From positions 1-64,000 of the forward strand of contig CAAGLB010000101.1 of NCBI GenBank assembly GCA_900770635.1: a DNA stretch of 64,000 nucleotides, in the 5' to 3' direction. Shown here piece after piece: positions 17,315-25,867 of this stretch (the stretch's first letter is position 1; the number at the start of each line of letters is the position of its first letter). Source of the stretch: an uncultured Alistipes sp. GTDB lineage: Bacteria > Bacteroidota > Bacteroidia > Bacteroidales > Rikenellaceae. The notes under the pieces are model-generated. The model ran no database searches. It had not been told where the DNA came from and saw nothing but the letters and a program-made list of their open reading frames with translations. The translations under genes and the position numbers were made by a program.

Positions 17315-19378
17315 ATGGATTTCAAACTCGTATCGGCATACCAACCAACGGGCGACCAGCCCGAGGCCATAGAACAACTTGTCAGCGCGATAAATGCTGG
17401 CAAGAGTGACTCGGTGTTGCTTGGTGTGACCGGCTCGGGAAAGACATTTACGATAGCCAACGTCATAGCAAAGCTCGACCGTCCAGCGCTGATAATAAGC
17501 CACAACAAGACACTCGCAGCACAGCTATACAACGAGTTTCGCAACTTCTTCCCCGAAAATGCCGTAGAGTATTTTGTGTCCTACTACGACTACTACCAGC
17601 CCGAGGCCTACCTGCCAACAACAGACACATACATAGAAAAAGACCTCTCGATAAACGACGAGATAGAGCGACTACGACTAAAAACGGTCTCTACATTGCT
17701 CTCAGGCCGCAGAGATATCATCGTCGTGGCCAGCGTGTCGTGCATATACGGCTGTGGCAACCCCGAGCATTTCCACAAGATGGCCATCGAGATAAAGGTG
17801 GGTGAGCGAATAGCTCGTAAGCCCTTCTTGCGCAAGCTCGTAGACGCACTATACACCCGCACCGAGATGGAGCTGCGCCCAGCGACATTCCGTGTGACAG
17901 GCGAGACGATAGACATCATGGCTGCCTTTGGCGAGTTTGGCAACCAGACATTCCGCATATCGTTCTTCGACGACGAGATAGAGTCGATACACAGCATAGA
18001 CTCTCAGACAGGCCAAAAGCTATCGTCGCTATTAAGCATAACGCTCTACCCCACAAACCTCTTTGTGACAACGCCCGAGCATATATCATCGGCAGTGTCG
18101 AACATATATCTCGACTTAGGCAAGCAGCTGGCATTCTTCGAGCGTGAGGGCAAGGAGCTCGAGGCGCAGCGACTAAAGCAGCGTGTGGAGTACGACCTCG
18201 AGATGATTAAGGAGCTGGGCTACTGCTCGGGCATAGAGAACTACTCTCGCTACTTCGACGGCCGTGCCGAGGGCTCACGCCCATTCTGCCTCATCGACTT
18301 CTTCCCCAAGGACTTCATAACAGTCATCGACGAGAGCCATGTGACAATACCTCAGGTCAATGGCATGTATGGTGGCGACCGTGCCCGCAAGGAGAACCTC
18401 GTGGAGTATGGCTTCCGCCTGCCCGCAGCCAAGGATAACAGACCTCTCAAATTTTTCGAGTTTGAGAGCCTCACGCCAACGAAGATATACGTGAGCGCCA
18501 CACCCGCCGACTACGAGCTTAAAAAGAGTGAGGGCGAGATCGTAGAGCAACTAATACGCCCCACAGGTCTCATTGATCCACCTCTCGACGTGCGCGTAAC
18601 AGATGGGCAGATAGACGATCTCTTAGAGGAGATAAATGCCCGTGTGCGTCGTGGCGACAAGGTGCTTATAACGACAATAACAAAGCGCATGGCCGAGGAG
18701 ATGTCGAAATACCTCGACCGAATAGGCATACGCAACAACTACATACACTCCGACATCGACACCCTCGACCGCATAAAGATATTGGAAGACCTGCACGACG
18801 ACCTCATAGATGTGCTCGTTGGCGTCAACCTGCTACGTGAGGGCCTCGACCTCCCAGAGGTGGGACTCGTCATAATCCTCGATGCCGACAAGGAGGGATT
18901 CTTGCGCAACGTGCGCTCGATAACGCAGATTGCTGGACGTGCCGCACGCCATGCCAACGGACATGTGATACTCTATGCCGACAAGATCACCGACTCGATG
19001 TTGGCAGCTATGGAGGAGAGCAACCGCAGGCGTGAGAAGCAGATAATGTACAACATCGAGCACGGCATCCTCCCACGTCAGGCACAGAAGAGTGGAAGCG
19101 GCCAGAGTGCGCTGCTTAGCGAGCGTGAGGATGCGATGCCAACAAATATGATGGTGACGCCCATCACCGAGCAGCACTACTCGCTACCTCTTAACGGCGA
19201 GGTGGGCGGCCAATCGATAGCTGCCGAAAGCATGTCGACATACACCACACAGGACACCTTAGAGCAGCTTATAGCCAACGCTCGTCGTGACATGGAGGAG
19301 GCAGCAAAACGTCTGGACTTTGCAGCAGCCACACGTCATCGTGACCGCATGCGAGAGCTCGAAGGCATGCGCAGATAA
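17315..19378 (+). CDS. uvrB: Excinuclease ABC subunit B
   Basis: 687 residues. Walker A is GVTGSGKTFT, the damage-probing beta-hairpin is YYDYYQPEAYLP, the DEAD-like box is VIDESHVTIPQ and the helicase C-terminal motifs include LREGLDLPEV and QIAGRAARH. A UVR domain (about 645-687) binds UvrC. UvrB verifies DNA lesions and prepares incision in nucleotide excision repair. Residues ~590-640 form a lineage-specific linker of low complexity. Confidence 0.98.
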   Translation: MDFKLVSAYQPTGDQPEAIEQLVSAINAGKSDSVLLGVTGSGKTFTIANVIAKLDRPALIISHNKTLAAQLYNEFRNFFPENAVEYFVSYYDYYQPEAYLPTTDTYIEKDLSINDEIERLRLKTVSTLLSGRRDIIVVASVSCIYGCGNPEHFHKMAIEIKVGERIARKPFLRKLVDALYTRTEMELRPATFRVTGETIDIMAAFGEFGNQTFRISFFDDEIESIHSIDSQTGQKLSSLLSITLYPTNLFVTTPEHISSAVSNIYLDLGKQLAFFEREGKELEAQRLKQRVEYDLEMIKELGYCSGIENYSRYFDGRAEGSRPFCLIDFFPKDFITVIDESHVTIPQVNGMYGGDRARKENLVEYGFRLPAAKDNRPLKFFEFESLTPTKIYVSATPADYELKKSEGEIVEQLIRPTGLIDPPLDVRVTDGQIDDLLEEINARVRRGDKVLITTITKRMAEEMSKYLDRIGIRNNYIHSDIDTLDRIKILEDLHDDLIDVLVGVNLLREGLDLPEVGLVIILDADKEGFLRNVRSITQIAGRAARHANGHVILYADKITDSMLAAMEESNRRREKQIMYNIEHGILPRQAQKSGSGQSALLSEREDAMPTNMMVTPITEQHYSLPLNGEVGGQSIAAESMSTYTTQDTLEQLIANARRDMEEAAKRLDFAAATRHRDRMRELEGMRR

Positions 19379-19485
19379 TCAATCAACAAGAAAATAGCGC
19401 TCCAAAATATCGAAAATTCTTCGCAGAATATATGTAATATATATGCACTTTTACTGCATATTTATTAAGCAAATAGAATAAGCAA

Positions 19486-19527
19486 AACCGTAGCTCGAAC
19501 GATGGATCACAACATAGAGCTACGGTT
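19486..19527. terminator. Bidirectional hairpin between uvrB and XRE gene
   Basis: AACCGTAGCTC and GAGCTACGGTT form an 11-bp stem between two convergent genes. Confidence 0.65.
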
Positions 19528-19566
19528 AATATTTATATACCTACCTAAGGCCGTGTTCTCTGAGCA

Positions 19567-20001
19567 TCACTTCGAGCTAAAACTCTCGAAGGTGCCATCA
19601 GCATAGAGGACAACAATTCTATCGACCTGCTTAGCCGAATTTTTAGCATTAGTAATATTTGACGACTGCAAATTTTCTAACGAAGATTTGCTCTCCGAGA
19701 GTGCGATATTTTCTGTTCGCACAGCCGACAGATCTGTCGACGAGTCGAGTTCATCGAAATCGAGGAGGGGAGATGACTGGTGTGGCACACCTCGACGATA
19801 TACCTCGTCGGAGTCGAGCAGCAGCCAGTCGGGATTAATATCAGGAAAAACGCTGAGAATTTTAACCACGAAATCGAAGCTCGGCTTGTTGCGTCCCGAC
19901 ATAATATGAGAAATTCCCGAGGGCTGTATCTCGAGTAGGCGAGCGAGCGACGTCGCAGAAAGCTGCTTCTCGCGAAGCAAATACTCCAATTTTTCCTTCA
20001 T
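19567..20001 (-). CDS. XRE-family transcriptional regulator
   Basis: 144 residues. The N-terminal 60 or so form a Cro/CI-type helix-turn-helix (SATSLARLLEIQPSGISHIM). A serine-rich, low-complexity linker and a short C-terminal segment (DRIVVLYADGTFESF) follow, the layout of many Bacteroidetes XRE proteins. The upstream region holds a long inverted repeat over its -7 element and several TTACAnnTGTAA palindromes, so autoregulation is likely. The target genes are unknown. Its terminator hairpin is shared with uvrB. Confidence 0.85.
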   Translation of the reverse strand: MKEKLEYLLREKQLSATSLARLLEIQPSGISHIMSGRNKPSFDFVVKILSVFPDINPDWLLLDSDEVYRRGVPHQSSPLLDFDELDSSTDLSAVRTENIALSESKSSLENLQSSNITNAKNSAKQVDRIVVLYADGTFESFSSK

Positions 20002-20013
20002 AATCTATATTTT

Positions 20014-20042
20014 TTACAAATATAAACATTTTAAATTTGTAA
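20014..20042 (-). promoter_or_regulatory. Operator-like inverted repeat over the XRE promoter
   Basis: TTACAAAT (20014-20021) and ATTTGTAA (20035-20042) are exact inverses separated by 13 bp. CAAATATA at 20017-20024 is the -7 element on the minus strand, so a bound protein would block the promoter. A second -7-like CAAAAGTA lies at 20056-20063. Confidence 0.55.
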
Positions 20043-20089
20043 TGCAAATTTTTATACAAAAGTAAAGTGTTGATAAATGTTAACAACCA

Positions 20090-20101
20090 TTACATCTGTA
20101 A
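20090..20101. promoter_or_regulatory. Palindrome TTACATCTGTAA
   Basis: A perfect TTACA-nn-TGTAA palindrome upstream of the XRE gene; the motif recurs at 20357 and 20464. Confidence 0.45.
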
Positions 20102-20356
20102 ATATCAAGATTATGGTAAAATAGAGAATTTAGGCAAATATCTAATTTAATAGAGGTAACACGCATATTTAGCTATTACAATGCAACTTAGACAATATTT
20201 CCTATAATCACACGTCAAATAACGCAAAAACGGGTATTAATAGCCCAAATATCTATATTCTAATTTACATAAATATTATAATCGCTTGATTTATAGACGT
20301 GTAAAAATTATTATTTAGTATTTGAACAGTGACATAAAAGTGTCAAAAACAGGGCT

Positions 20357-20368
20357 TTACATGTGTAT
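20357..20368. promoter_or_regulatory. Near-palindrome TTACATGTGTAT
   Basis: One mismatch from TTACAnnTGTAA. Confidence 0.35.
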
Positions 20369-20463
20369 GAGTATCGTTAACAAATGTAACTATTAACAGT
20401 TGTAAACACTATTCAGTTGATTTACTTTTGTAAAACATAGCCTCTGTTTAGATTTGTAACGTT

Positions 20464-20487
20464 TTACATTTGTAATTACAGATGTGA
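20464..20487. promoter_or_regulatory. Tandem palindromes TTACATTTGTAA and TTACAGATGTGA
   Basis: Two abutting 12-bp sites. The first is a perfect TTACA-nn-TGTAA palindrome and the second has one mismatch. Adjacent operator sites one helical turn apart suggest cooperative binding of a dimeric regulator. Confidence 0.5.
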
Positions 20488-20577
20488 AAAATAATTAAGA
20501 AATGTGCGAAAAAAGATTACTGAGCGGGGAGATGAACGAAAAGAGAATTTAACGCACACATTATGTTAAATAAAACA

Positions 20578-20612
20578 ATAGTGGTAGGATATATAAACAT
20601 CCTACCACTATA
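20578..20612 (-). terminator. Rho-independent terminator of the HIT gene
   Basis: ATAGTGGTAGGAT and ATCCTACCACTAT form a perfect 13-bp stem. On the minus strand it is followed by TGTTTTATTT. Confidence 0.75.
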
Positions 20613-20649
20613 TGTATCAGCGAGTTAAACAGTTGTTAACAACTGCCGA

Positions 20650-21033
20650 CTACTGCAACGAATTTGCGATTTCTGTAAACTCTTCTGGAGTAAGCTGAAG
20701 CTTCTCACGGCCGAAATCTACGTCCTTTTCGGTGTTCATTGGCACCAAATGGATGTGAGCATGGGCTACTTCGAGTCCCAAAACCACTGTTGCTACCTTC
20801 TTACATTGTGTAGTTGCCTTGATTTTCTTCGCAATCTCCTTAGCGAAAACGATCATACCCTGCAACTCCTCGTCGTCGAGGTCGTAGAAATAGTCGACCT
20901 CACGCTTAGGAATTACCAGAGTGTGGCCCTTAGCCAATGGAGCGATGTCGAGAAATGCGAAGAACTTGTCGTTCTCGGCAACCTTATAACAGGGAATCTC
21001 ACCTGCTACAATTCGTGAAAAAATTGATGCCAT
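20650..21033 (-). CDS. HIT-family nucleotide hydrolase
   Basis: 127 residues, typical of the histidine-triad family. The C-terminal motif is HAHIHLVPM and the N-terminal part has IFSRIVAGEIPCYKV. Such proteins hydrolyse nucleoside phosphoramidates or adenylates on a histidine nucleophile in the cytoplasm; the physiological substrate is usually unclear. It stands alone with its own terminator, just downstream of the (p)ppGpp enzyme gene on the same strand. Confidence 0.92.
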   Translation of the reverse strand: MASIFSRIVAGEIPCYKVAENDKFFAFLDIAPLAKGHTLVIPKREVDYFYDLDDEELQGMIVFAKEIAKKIKATTQCKKVATVVLGLEVAHAHIHLVPMNTEKDVDFGREKLQLTPEEFTEIANSLQ

Positions 21034-21122
21034 AATTACGTTTGAGTTTTAGACTAAAATATTTCTTATTTACGTATCGTCAAAATTTGCGGTGTTATCC
21101 CTCTTGTCCACCACCCCAAGCA

Positions 21123-23378
21123 TTAAGTATTCAGCATGCGGCGCACCTGCTCCACACCCTTAATCTTGCGCATATCCTCCAACAGGCGATTGAGGCTATC
21201 GATGTCGGTGACATACAAGCTCAGCTTGCCTTCGAATATGCCATCGTGGGACTGAAGCGATATAGCACGCATATTTATGCTGAAGTATGTTGTGATAAGT
21301 TTTGTCAAATCTAACAAGATACCTGGGCGGTCGATGCCATAAAGCTCCAATGTGACGAGGTAGGACACAGCCTTATGCTGCGACCAGCGGATCTCGTCAC
21401 GAATGATATTTTCGCCATGCTGCGAAGCCAATCGGATGAGCGTGTCACATGTCGACTTATGCACGACGATACGCCCTGTTCGAGGATCACGGATGCCGAC
21501 AACATTGTCGCCAGGGATAGGCTCGCAACACTCGGCAATAAGAAACTCCGACTCGTGGGAGTGGTGGTCGGACAACTCCTCGAGAGCCTGCTCCTCGAGC
21601 GATGAAGCCTCGTCGTCGAGGTCGACATCGTCGTCGTGGTCGTCGCCCGTAGCGCCTGGAATAAAGAGCTTCCAGAACTTCAAAATCTTTCTCGACGTAT
21701 TCTCCTTGAGCAGCTTCTCGAGGTTGTCGAGTTGGATGATTCCTGCGCCAATCTTGCTATACAGCTCATCTTTGTTCAAACAGTTGTACGCCGGCATGAG
21801 CTTGCGCAACACACGGCCACTAAGCATGACATTGTGCTCGGCAAGGCGGTCGCTAAGCAGCTGCATGCCGTACTCAATGTTGTTCTGTCGCTCGCCTTTG
21901 AGAAAGTCCTGAATAGCCTGGCGTGCCTTGCTCGTGACAACCATGTCGAGCCACTCGGGCTTGGGGTGAGCATTCTCGGCAGTTATGACTTCCACCTGAT
22001 CGCCACTATTTAGGCGTGTGGACACAGGGGCTATGCGGTGGTTTATCTTAGCACCTATGGCATGGTTGCCAATCTTAGTGTGAATCTCGTAGGCGAAGTC
22101 GAGCACCGTAGCTCCGTAGGGCAAGGTCAGAGGCTCGCCCTTAGGCGTGAAGACCACGACGTCGGTCTTGTACAACGAGAGCTTGAAGTTGTCCAAGAAC
22201 TCGTGGGCATTCTCGGTGTTGCCACTCAGCGCCTCACGCACCTTGCGTAGCCACTTATCAAGTCCATCCTCCTCCTGCGTTATCGAGGCATGCTTATACT
22301 TCCAGTGCGCTGCGAAACCACGCTCGGCAATGTCGTCCATACGCTCGGTGCGCACCTGAACCTCCACCCATATACCATCGGGGCCCATCACCGTTGAGTG
22401 TAGCGCCTCGTAGCCGTTGCTCTTGGGTATAGATATCCAATCTCGGAGGCGGTCGGGCTTAGGGGTATATATGTCCGTAACGCACGAATACACCTGCCAG
22501 CACTGCGTCTTCTCCGAGGGGAAAGGAAGCGTCTTAAAGACAATGCGGATGGCAAAGAGGTCGTACACCTCCTCGAAAGGTATCTCCTTGCGGCGCATTT
22601 TATTCCAGATGGAGTATATGCTCTTGACACGAGCCTTCATCTCATACTGAAAGCCATTCTTGTCGAGCACCTCCTTGATAGGCACCATGAAGCGGTCGAT
22701 ATACTCTTGGCGCTGGGGCTCGGTGTCCTCAATCTTCTGGCGTATCTCCTCATACTCCTTGGGGAAGCGATACTTCATGCACAGGTCTTCGAGCTCTGTC
22801 TTTATGGCATGCAGGCCCAAGCGATAGGCCAGCGGCACAAAGAGGTATATCGTCTCGCTCGTAATCTTTATCTGCTTGTCGAGGGGCATAGCTCCCAACG
22901 TGCGCATATTGTGCAGACGGTCGGCAATCTTGATGATTATGACACGCACATCGTCCGAAAGCGTAAGGAGCACCTTGCGGAAATACTCTGCCTGCTCGGA
23001 GTTCTGCGAGCTGAACACCCCAGCAATCTTCGTGAGGCCATCGACCATCGAGGCTATCTTAGGCGTGAAGATACGAGCTATATCCTCAACGGTATAGTCG
23101 GTATCCTCGACAACATCGTGGAGCAGAGCTGCCACCACCGACTTTTTGCCGAGGCCAATCTCCCTGACGGCGATCAGCGCCACCTCGATAGGATGAATGA
23201 CGTATGGCTCGCCCGAGCGGCGACGCACGCCCTTATGCGCCTCCTTAGCAAGGAAGTAGGCACGACGCACAAACTGCCAGTCGTCATCACGCTTGCATAT
23301 CTTATGCTTGCGGCACTCGTCAACGAGCTCCTGCCACTTAGCCTCAATCAACGCTTCATCATGGGGTGTATATTCCAT
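21123..23378 (-). CDS. rel: Bifunctional (p)ppGpp synthetase/hydrolase
   Basis: 751 residues with the full RelA/SpoT order: HD hydrolase domain (HDVVEDTDYT, RLHNMRTLGAMP) at ~45-200, synthetase domain (~240-370, with GYEALHSTVMGP and VEVQVRTERM), TGS domain (~410-470, PKGEPLTLPYGATVLDFAYE) and a C-terminal ACT domain. The HD motif is intact, so hydrolase activity is likely. It makes and degrades the alarmone controlling the stringent response. An acidic, histidine-containing insert lies around residues 595-620. Long frames on the opposite strand are shadows. Confidence 0.95.
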   Translation of the reverse strand: MEYTPHDEALIEAKWQELVDECRKHKICKRDDDWQFVRRAYFLAKEAHKGVRRRSGEPYVIHPIEVALIAVREIGLGKKSVVAALLHDVVEDTDYTVEDIARIFTPKIASMVDGLTKIAGVFSSQNSEQAEYFRKVLLTLSDDVRVIIIKIADRLHNMRTLGAMPLDKQIKITSETIYLFVPLAYRLGLHAIKTELEDLCMKYRFPKEYEEIRQKIEDTEPQRQEYIDRFMVPIKEVLDKNGFQYEMKARVKSIYSIWNKMRRKEIPFEEVYDLFAIRIVFKTLPFPSEKTQCWQVYSCVTDIYTPKPDRLRDWISIPKSNGYEALHSTVMGPDGIWVEVQVRTERMDDIAERGFAAHWKYKHASITQEEDGLDKWLRKVREALSGNTENAHEFLDNFKLSLYKTDVVVFTPKGEPLTLPYGATVLDFAYEIHTKIGNHAIGAKINHRIAPVSTRLNSGDQVEVITAENAHPKPEWLDMVVTSKARQAIQDFLKGERQNNIEYGMQLLSDRLAEHNVMLSGRVLRKLMPAYNCLNKDELYSKIGAGIIQLDNLEKLLKENTSRKILKFWKLFIPGATGDDHDDDVDLDDEASSLEEQALEELSDHHSHESEFLIAECCEPIPGDNVVGIRDPRTGRIVVHKSTCDTLIRLASQHGENIIRDEIRWSQHKAVSYLVTLELYGIDRPGILLDLTKLITTYFSINMRAISLQSHDGIFEGKLSLYVTDIDSLNRLLEDMRKIKGVEQVRRMLNT

Positions 23379-23393
23379 ACTTTACCTTTTAAA

Positions 23394-23508
23394 TTAGTAA
23401 TTAGTAATGAGTAATTAGTAATTGTTTTTTCGTTGTCACTACTCATTACTCACTACTCATTGCTCATTACTCATTACTCATTAGTCACTACTCACTACTC
23501 ATTAATAT
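23394..23508. repeat. ATTAGTAATGAGTAATT / ATTACTCATTACTCA simple repeat
   Basis: About 115 bp of imperfect 7-8-bp units, AGTAATG on the left and TACTCAT on the right, so the two halves are inverse to each other. Shorter blocks lie at 13990-14030, 29448-29483 and 39924-39999, always between genes. Confidence 0.65.
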
Positions 23509-23516
23509 TTACGCCA

Positions 23517-23550
23517 ATTCACGACTACCCTATCAAAGGTAGTCGTGAAT
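23517..23550 (-). terminator. Hairpin downstream of recA
   Basis: ATTCACGACTACC and GGTAGTCGTGAAT form a perfect 13-bp stem 29 bp after the recA stop; there is little T-tract. Confidence 0.6.
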
Positions 23551-23578
23551 GGCAAATATCGTGCTCAACTTATGTGGG

Positions 23579-24595
23579 CTACTTCTCCTTTGCCTCGCTC
23601 ATGGCCTCACGCACACGCAACTCTATCTCCTCGCAGAGTGCTGCGTCGCTGCGCAATAGCTCCTTAACAGAGTCACGGCCCTGGCCAATCTTGCGGTCAC
23701 CATACGAGAACCATGAGCCCGACTTACGAATGATGTCGAAGTCGACACCGAGGTCGATAATCTCACCAATTTTTGAGATGCCCTCGCCAAACATGATGTC
23801 GAACTCAGCCTTCTTGAATGGAGGTGCCACCTTGTTCTTCACAACCTTAACCTTGGTGCGTGTGCCGAGCTGCTCCTCGCCATCCTTGATAACCGAGGCA
23901 CGACGAATGTCGATACGCACCGATGCGTAGAACTTCAAGGCGTTACCACCTGTTGTGGTCTCAGGGTTGCCATAGACAACGCCAATCTTATCACGCAGCT
24001 GGTTGATGAAGATACACACAGTCTTAGTCTTTGAGATAGAGGCGGTCAATTTACGCAACGCCTGCGACATAAGGCGTGCTTGGAGGCCCATCTTCGAGTC
24101 ACCCATCTCGCCCTCGATCTCGGCCTTAGGCGTGAGTGCCGCAACTGAGTCGATGACGATGATGTCGATAGCGCTCGAGCGAATAAGTGAATCGGCAATC
24201 TCCAACGCCTGCTCGCCATTGTCGGGCTGCGACACGAGGAGGTTATCAACGTCTACGCCGAGCTTCTGGGCATAGTAGCTATCGAAGGCGTGCTCAGCAT
24301 CGATGAATGCTGCGATACCGCCCGACTTCTGTGCCTCGGCAATAGCGTGTATCGCCAACGTGGTCTTACCTGACGACTCAGGACCAAAGATCTCTATTAC
24401 TCGGCCCTTAGGGTAGCCACCCACGCCGAGAGCCATATCGAGGGTTATTGAGCCCGAGGGGATAACAGGAACATCTGTTACCGACTCGCTCGACATACGC
24501 ATGATTGAGCCCTTGCCAAAGTCCTTCTCAATCTTATCCATAACTGCCGAGAGCACCTTGAGCTTGTCGGCATTTACCTGAACCTTTTCAGCCAT
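23579..24595 (-). CDS. recA: Recombinase RecA
   Basis: 338 residues. Walker A is GPESSGKTT, Walker B is IIVIDSVAAL, loop L2 is NQLRDKIGVVYGNPETTTGG, and GNALKFYASVRIDIRR is conserved. RecA coats single-stranded DNA, exchanges strands and triggers the SOS response where a LexA exists; no LexA-type operator was recognised here. The start at 24595 (MAEKVQ) is the family start. An upstream in-frame ATG at 24649 lies inside bcp and was rejected. It lies 13 bp after bcp, so recA is probably cotranscribed from the bcp promoter. Confidence 0.98.
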   Translation of the reverse strand: MAEKVQVNADKLKVLSAVMDKIEKDFGKGSIMRMSSESVTDVPVIPSGSITLDMALGVGGYPKGRVIEIFGPESSGKTTLAIHAIAEAQKSGGIAAFIDAEHAFDSYYAQKLGVDVDNLLVSQPDNGEQALEIADSLIRSSAIDIIVIDSVAALTPKAEIEGEMGDSKMGLQARLMSQALRKLTASISKTKTVCIFINQLRDKIGVVYGNPETTTGGNALKFYASVRIDIRRASVIKDGEEQLGTRTKVKVVKNKVAPPFKKAEFDIMFGEGISKIGEIIDLGVDFDIIRKSGSWFSYGDRKIGQGRDSVKELLRSDAALCEEIELRVREAMSEAKEK

Positions 24596-24608
24596 AATAT
24601 ATCTTTTT

Positions 24609-25076
24609 TTATTTGTTATCCAAGAGTTTAACGATCTGGCCGTACGCATCTTTGGTGTCGACCTTTGTGATAATATCGGTCACTCGAGCCTCGGCATCGA
24701 GCAAGAATGTTGTGCGCACAATGCCCATATACTCCCTGCCACACATCTTTTTAAGACACCATACACCCAACGCCTCCGACAAAGAGTGGTCGGCATCCGA
24801 CAGCAGCGTGAAGTTAAGGTCGTGCTTCTGGCAGAAGTTCTGGTGCGACTTCACCGAGTCGGGGCTCACGCCCACAATCTTATATCCTCGGCGGGCAAGA
24901 TCCTCCTTGCCATCTCTAAGGCTCTTAGCCTCGAGCGTACATCCCGAGGTGTTGTCCTTGGGGTAGAAGTAAAGGACTGTTGGCGAGCCCTTCAAACTAT
25001 CAAGTGTAAACTCCTCGCCCTGGGTTGTTGTCGATCTAAACTGGGGTATCTGCTCCCCTATCTTTATATTAGTCAT
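24609..25076 (-). CDS. bcp: Thioredoxin-dependent thiol peroxidase (Bcp/PrxQ)
   Basis: 155 residues, the usual size. The peroxidatic cysteine is in YPKDNTSGCTLEAKSLRD. The resolving cysteine found five residues later in E. coli Bcp (CTVQAC) is lysine here, so this is a one-cysteine type or resolves through a more distant cysteine such as those in VWCLKKMCGRE. It reduces hydroperoxides using thioredoxin. A pairing with recA in one transcript links peroxide defence to DNA repair. Confidence 0.93.
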   Translation of the reverse strand: MTNIKIGEQIPQFRSTTTQGEEFTLDSLKGSPTVLYFYPKDNTSGCTLEAKSLRDGKEDLARRGYKIVGVSPDSVKSHQNFCQKHDLNFTLLSDADHSLSEALGVWCLKKMCGREYMGIVRTTFLLDAEARVTDIITKVDTKDAYGQIVKLLDNK

Positions 25077-25108
25077 AATTGTAACTCCTTTATTTATTAT
25101 TTATGTCT

Positions 25109-25116
25109 CAAAGTTA
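25109..25116 (-). promoter_or_regulatory. -7 element of bcp-recA
   Basis: CAAAGTTA reads TAACTTTG toward bcp, 33 bp before its start codon. Confidence 0.5.
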
Positions 25117-25180
25117 CTCATTTTTTCATAATTCAACGAATATTGCGCCCACTTTTTCTCTATGGCGCTATAAGCAAAAT

Positions 25181-25393
25181 CTATGACTTACGCACCATCT
25201 TCACCTGGCTACGAAACTCTGCCTCGGTGGTGTTTAGTCGTGAGCGGCAGTTTGGGCAACGTATGGCACACTCAGTGTCGATGTGCATGGCATTCTCGGC
25301 GCTCATGTTGCGCATAGTATGGCAGCTGGCATAGCTCTCAACGATGGTGTGTGCACCGCAGTGGCGACACTCTATTGCAAAATTTATACTCAT
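25181..25393 (-). CDS. Small zinc-ribbon protein
   Basis: 70 residues with CRHCGAH near the start and CPNCRSR in the second half, probably forming one four-cysteine zinc site; an extra Cys-His pair (SCHTM) lies between. No family name is recognised. It lies upstream of bcp on the same strand with a 104-bp gap containing the bcp promoter, so it is likely transcribed separately. Such proteins often bind nucleic acid or a partner protein, but nothing here shows which. Confidence 0.6.
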   Translation of the reverse strand: MSINFAIECRHCGAHTIVESYASCHTMRNMSAENAMHIDTECAIRCPNCRSRLNTTEAEFRSQVKMVRKS

Positions 25394-25494
25394 AATCGTA
25401 GGGTTTTGGTTCTGTTATCGTTTGTTTCACGATGCAAAGTAACCACCCTATTTTGACAGGTTGTGTCAAAGAGAATTTTTTTTGTAGGGGGAGG

Positions 25495-25732
25495 TGGGTA
25501 TTATGGGTATTGTGGGTATTGTGGGTATTGTGGGTAGGAAGATTAGGGAGTTTAAGGAGTTTAAGGAGTTTAAGGAGATAAAAGCAAGTTCCCTAAGTTC
25601 CCTAAATACATTATATAATATATATAGTACCCACGATACCCATTGTACCCATTGTACCCATTATACCCATTATACCCATTGTACCCATTGTACCCATTGT
25701 ACCCACTATACCCATTGTACCCACTATACCCA
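25495..25732. repeat. 9-bp TACCCA array A (downstream of pgm)
   Basis: A short arm of five TGGGTAnnn units (25495-25535) is followed by a purine-rich core with four TTTAAGGAG units, then a long arm of twelve TACCCAnnn units (25628-25732) with period 9. The two arms are inverse and could fold into a large cruciform or RNA hairpin. Open frames through it (THC/YTH or GYN tripeptide repeats) are by-products of the 9-bp period. The long arm faces the structured element at 25742. Confidence 0.85.
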
Positions 25733-25741
25733 CCGAGATAC

Positions 25742-25867
25742 AATTTGATGTTAGAAGGATTGCAGATGTGGCCTTGACATGAAAAAGCCACCGATGGGTA
25801 GTACTTGGCGTACGTCCCATTGGTGGCTTTGATTGAAAGGGCGCAGATGCGCCCTTATCACAAGAAA
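25742..25867 (-). terminator. Structured 3' element and terminator of pgm
   Basis: The element abuts the pgm stop codon (TAATTTCTTGTGATAAGG read in the gene direction). Its core is GCCACC-ATGGG...GTAC-loop-GTAC...CCCAT-GGTGGC (25787-25827), which in the pgm direction is followed by TTTTTC, so it is a good intrinsic terminator. Small flanking hairpins with GCGCAGATGCGC and TGCAGATGTGGCC lie on either side. It is nearly identical to the mtnN copy at 55821. Confidence 0.8.

Larger units (their letters stand above)
20102..20577. other. AT-rich regulatory gap between XRE and HIT genes
   Basis: This part of a 648-bp gap holds no coding frame. Apart from TTACAnnTGTAA-like sites it is rich in TTTGTAA and TGTAAAC half-sites. 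The HIT gene on the same strand ends on the far side, so the whole stretch lies upstream of the XRE gene. Confidence 0.5.

Noticed and set aside
22707..23414. 235-codon frame opposite the (p)ppGpp synthetase gene
   Set aside because: It is a shadow of a conserved gene on the other strand and resembles no family.
24596..24649. Longer recA start at 24649
   Set aside because: The extension lies within bcp and is not part of the RecA family start.
25628..25732. CRISPR-like array
   Set aside because: Units are 9 bp with a 6-bp constant part; there are no 25-40 bp spacers and no cas genes.
25494..25820. Open frames through the TACCCA array encoding THC/YTH or GYN tripeptide repeats (also at 42889-43176, 48330-48578 and 50977-51255)
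   Set aside because: A 9-bp repeat gives an open frame in several phases on both strands; no promoter or start signal supports translation.
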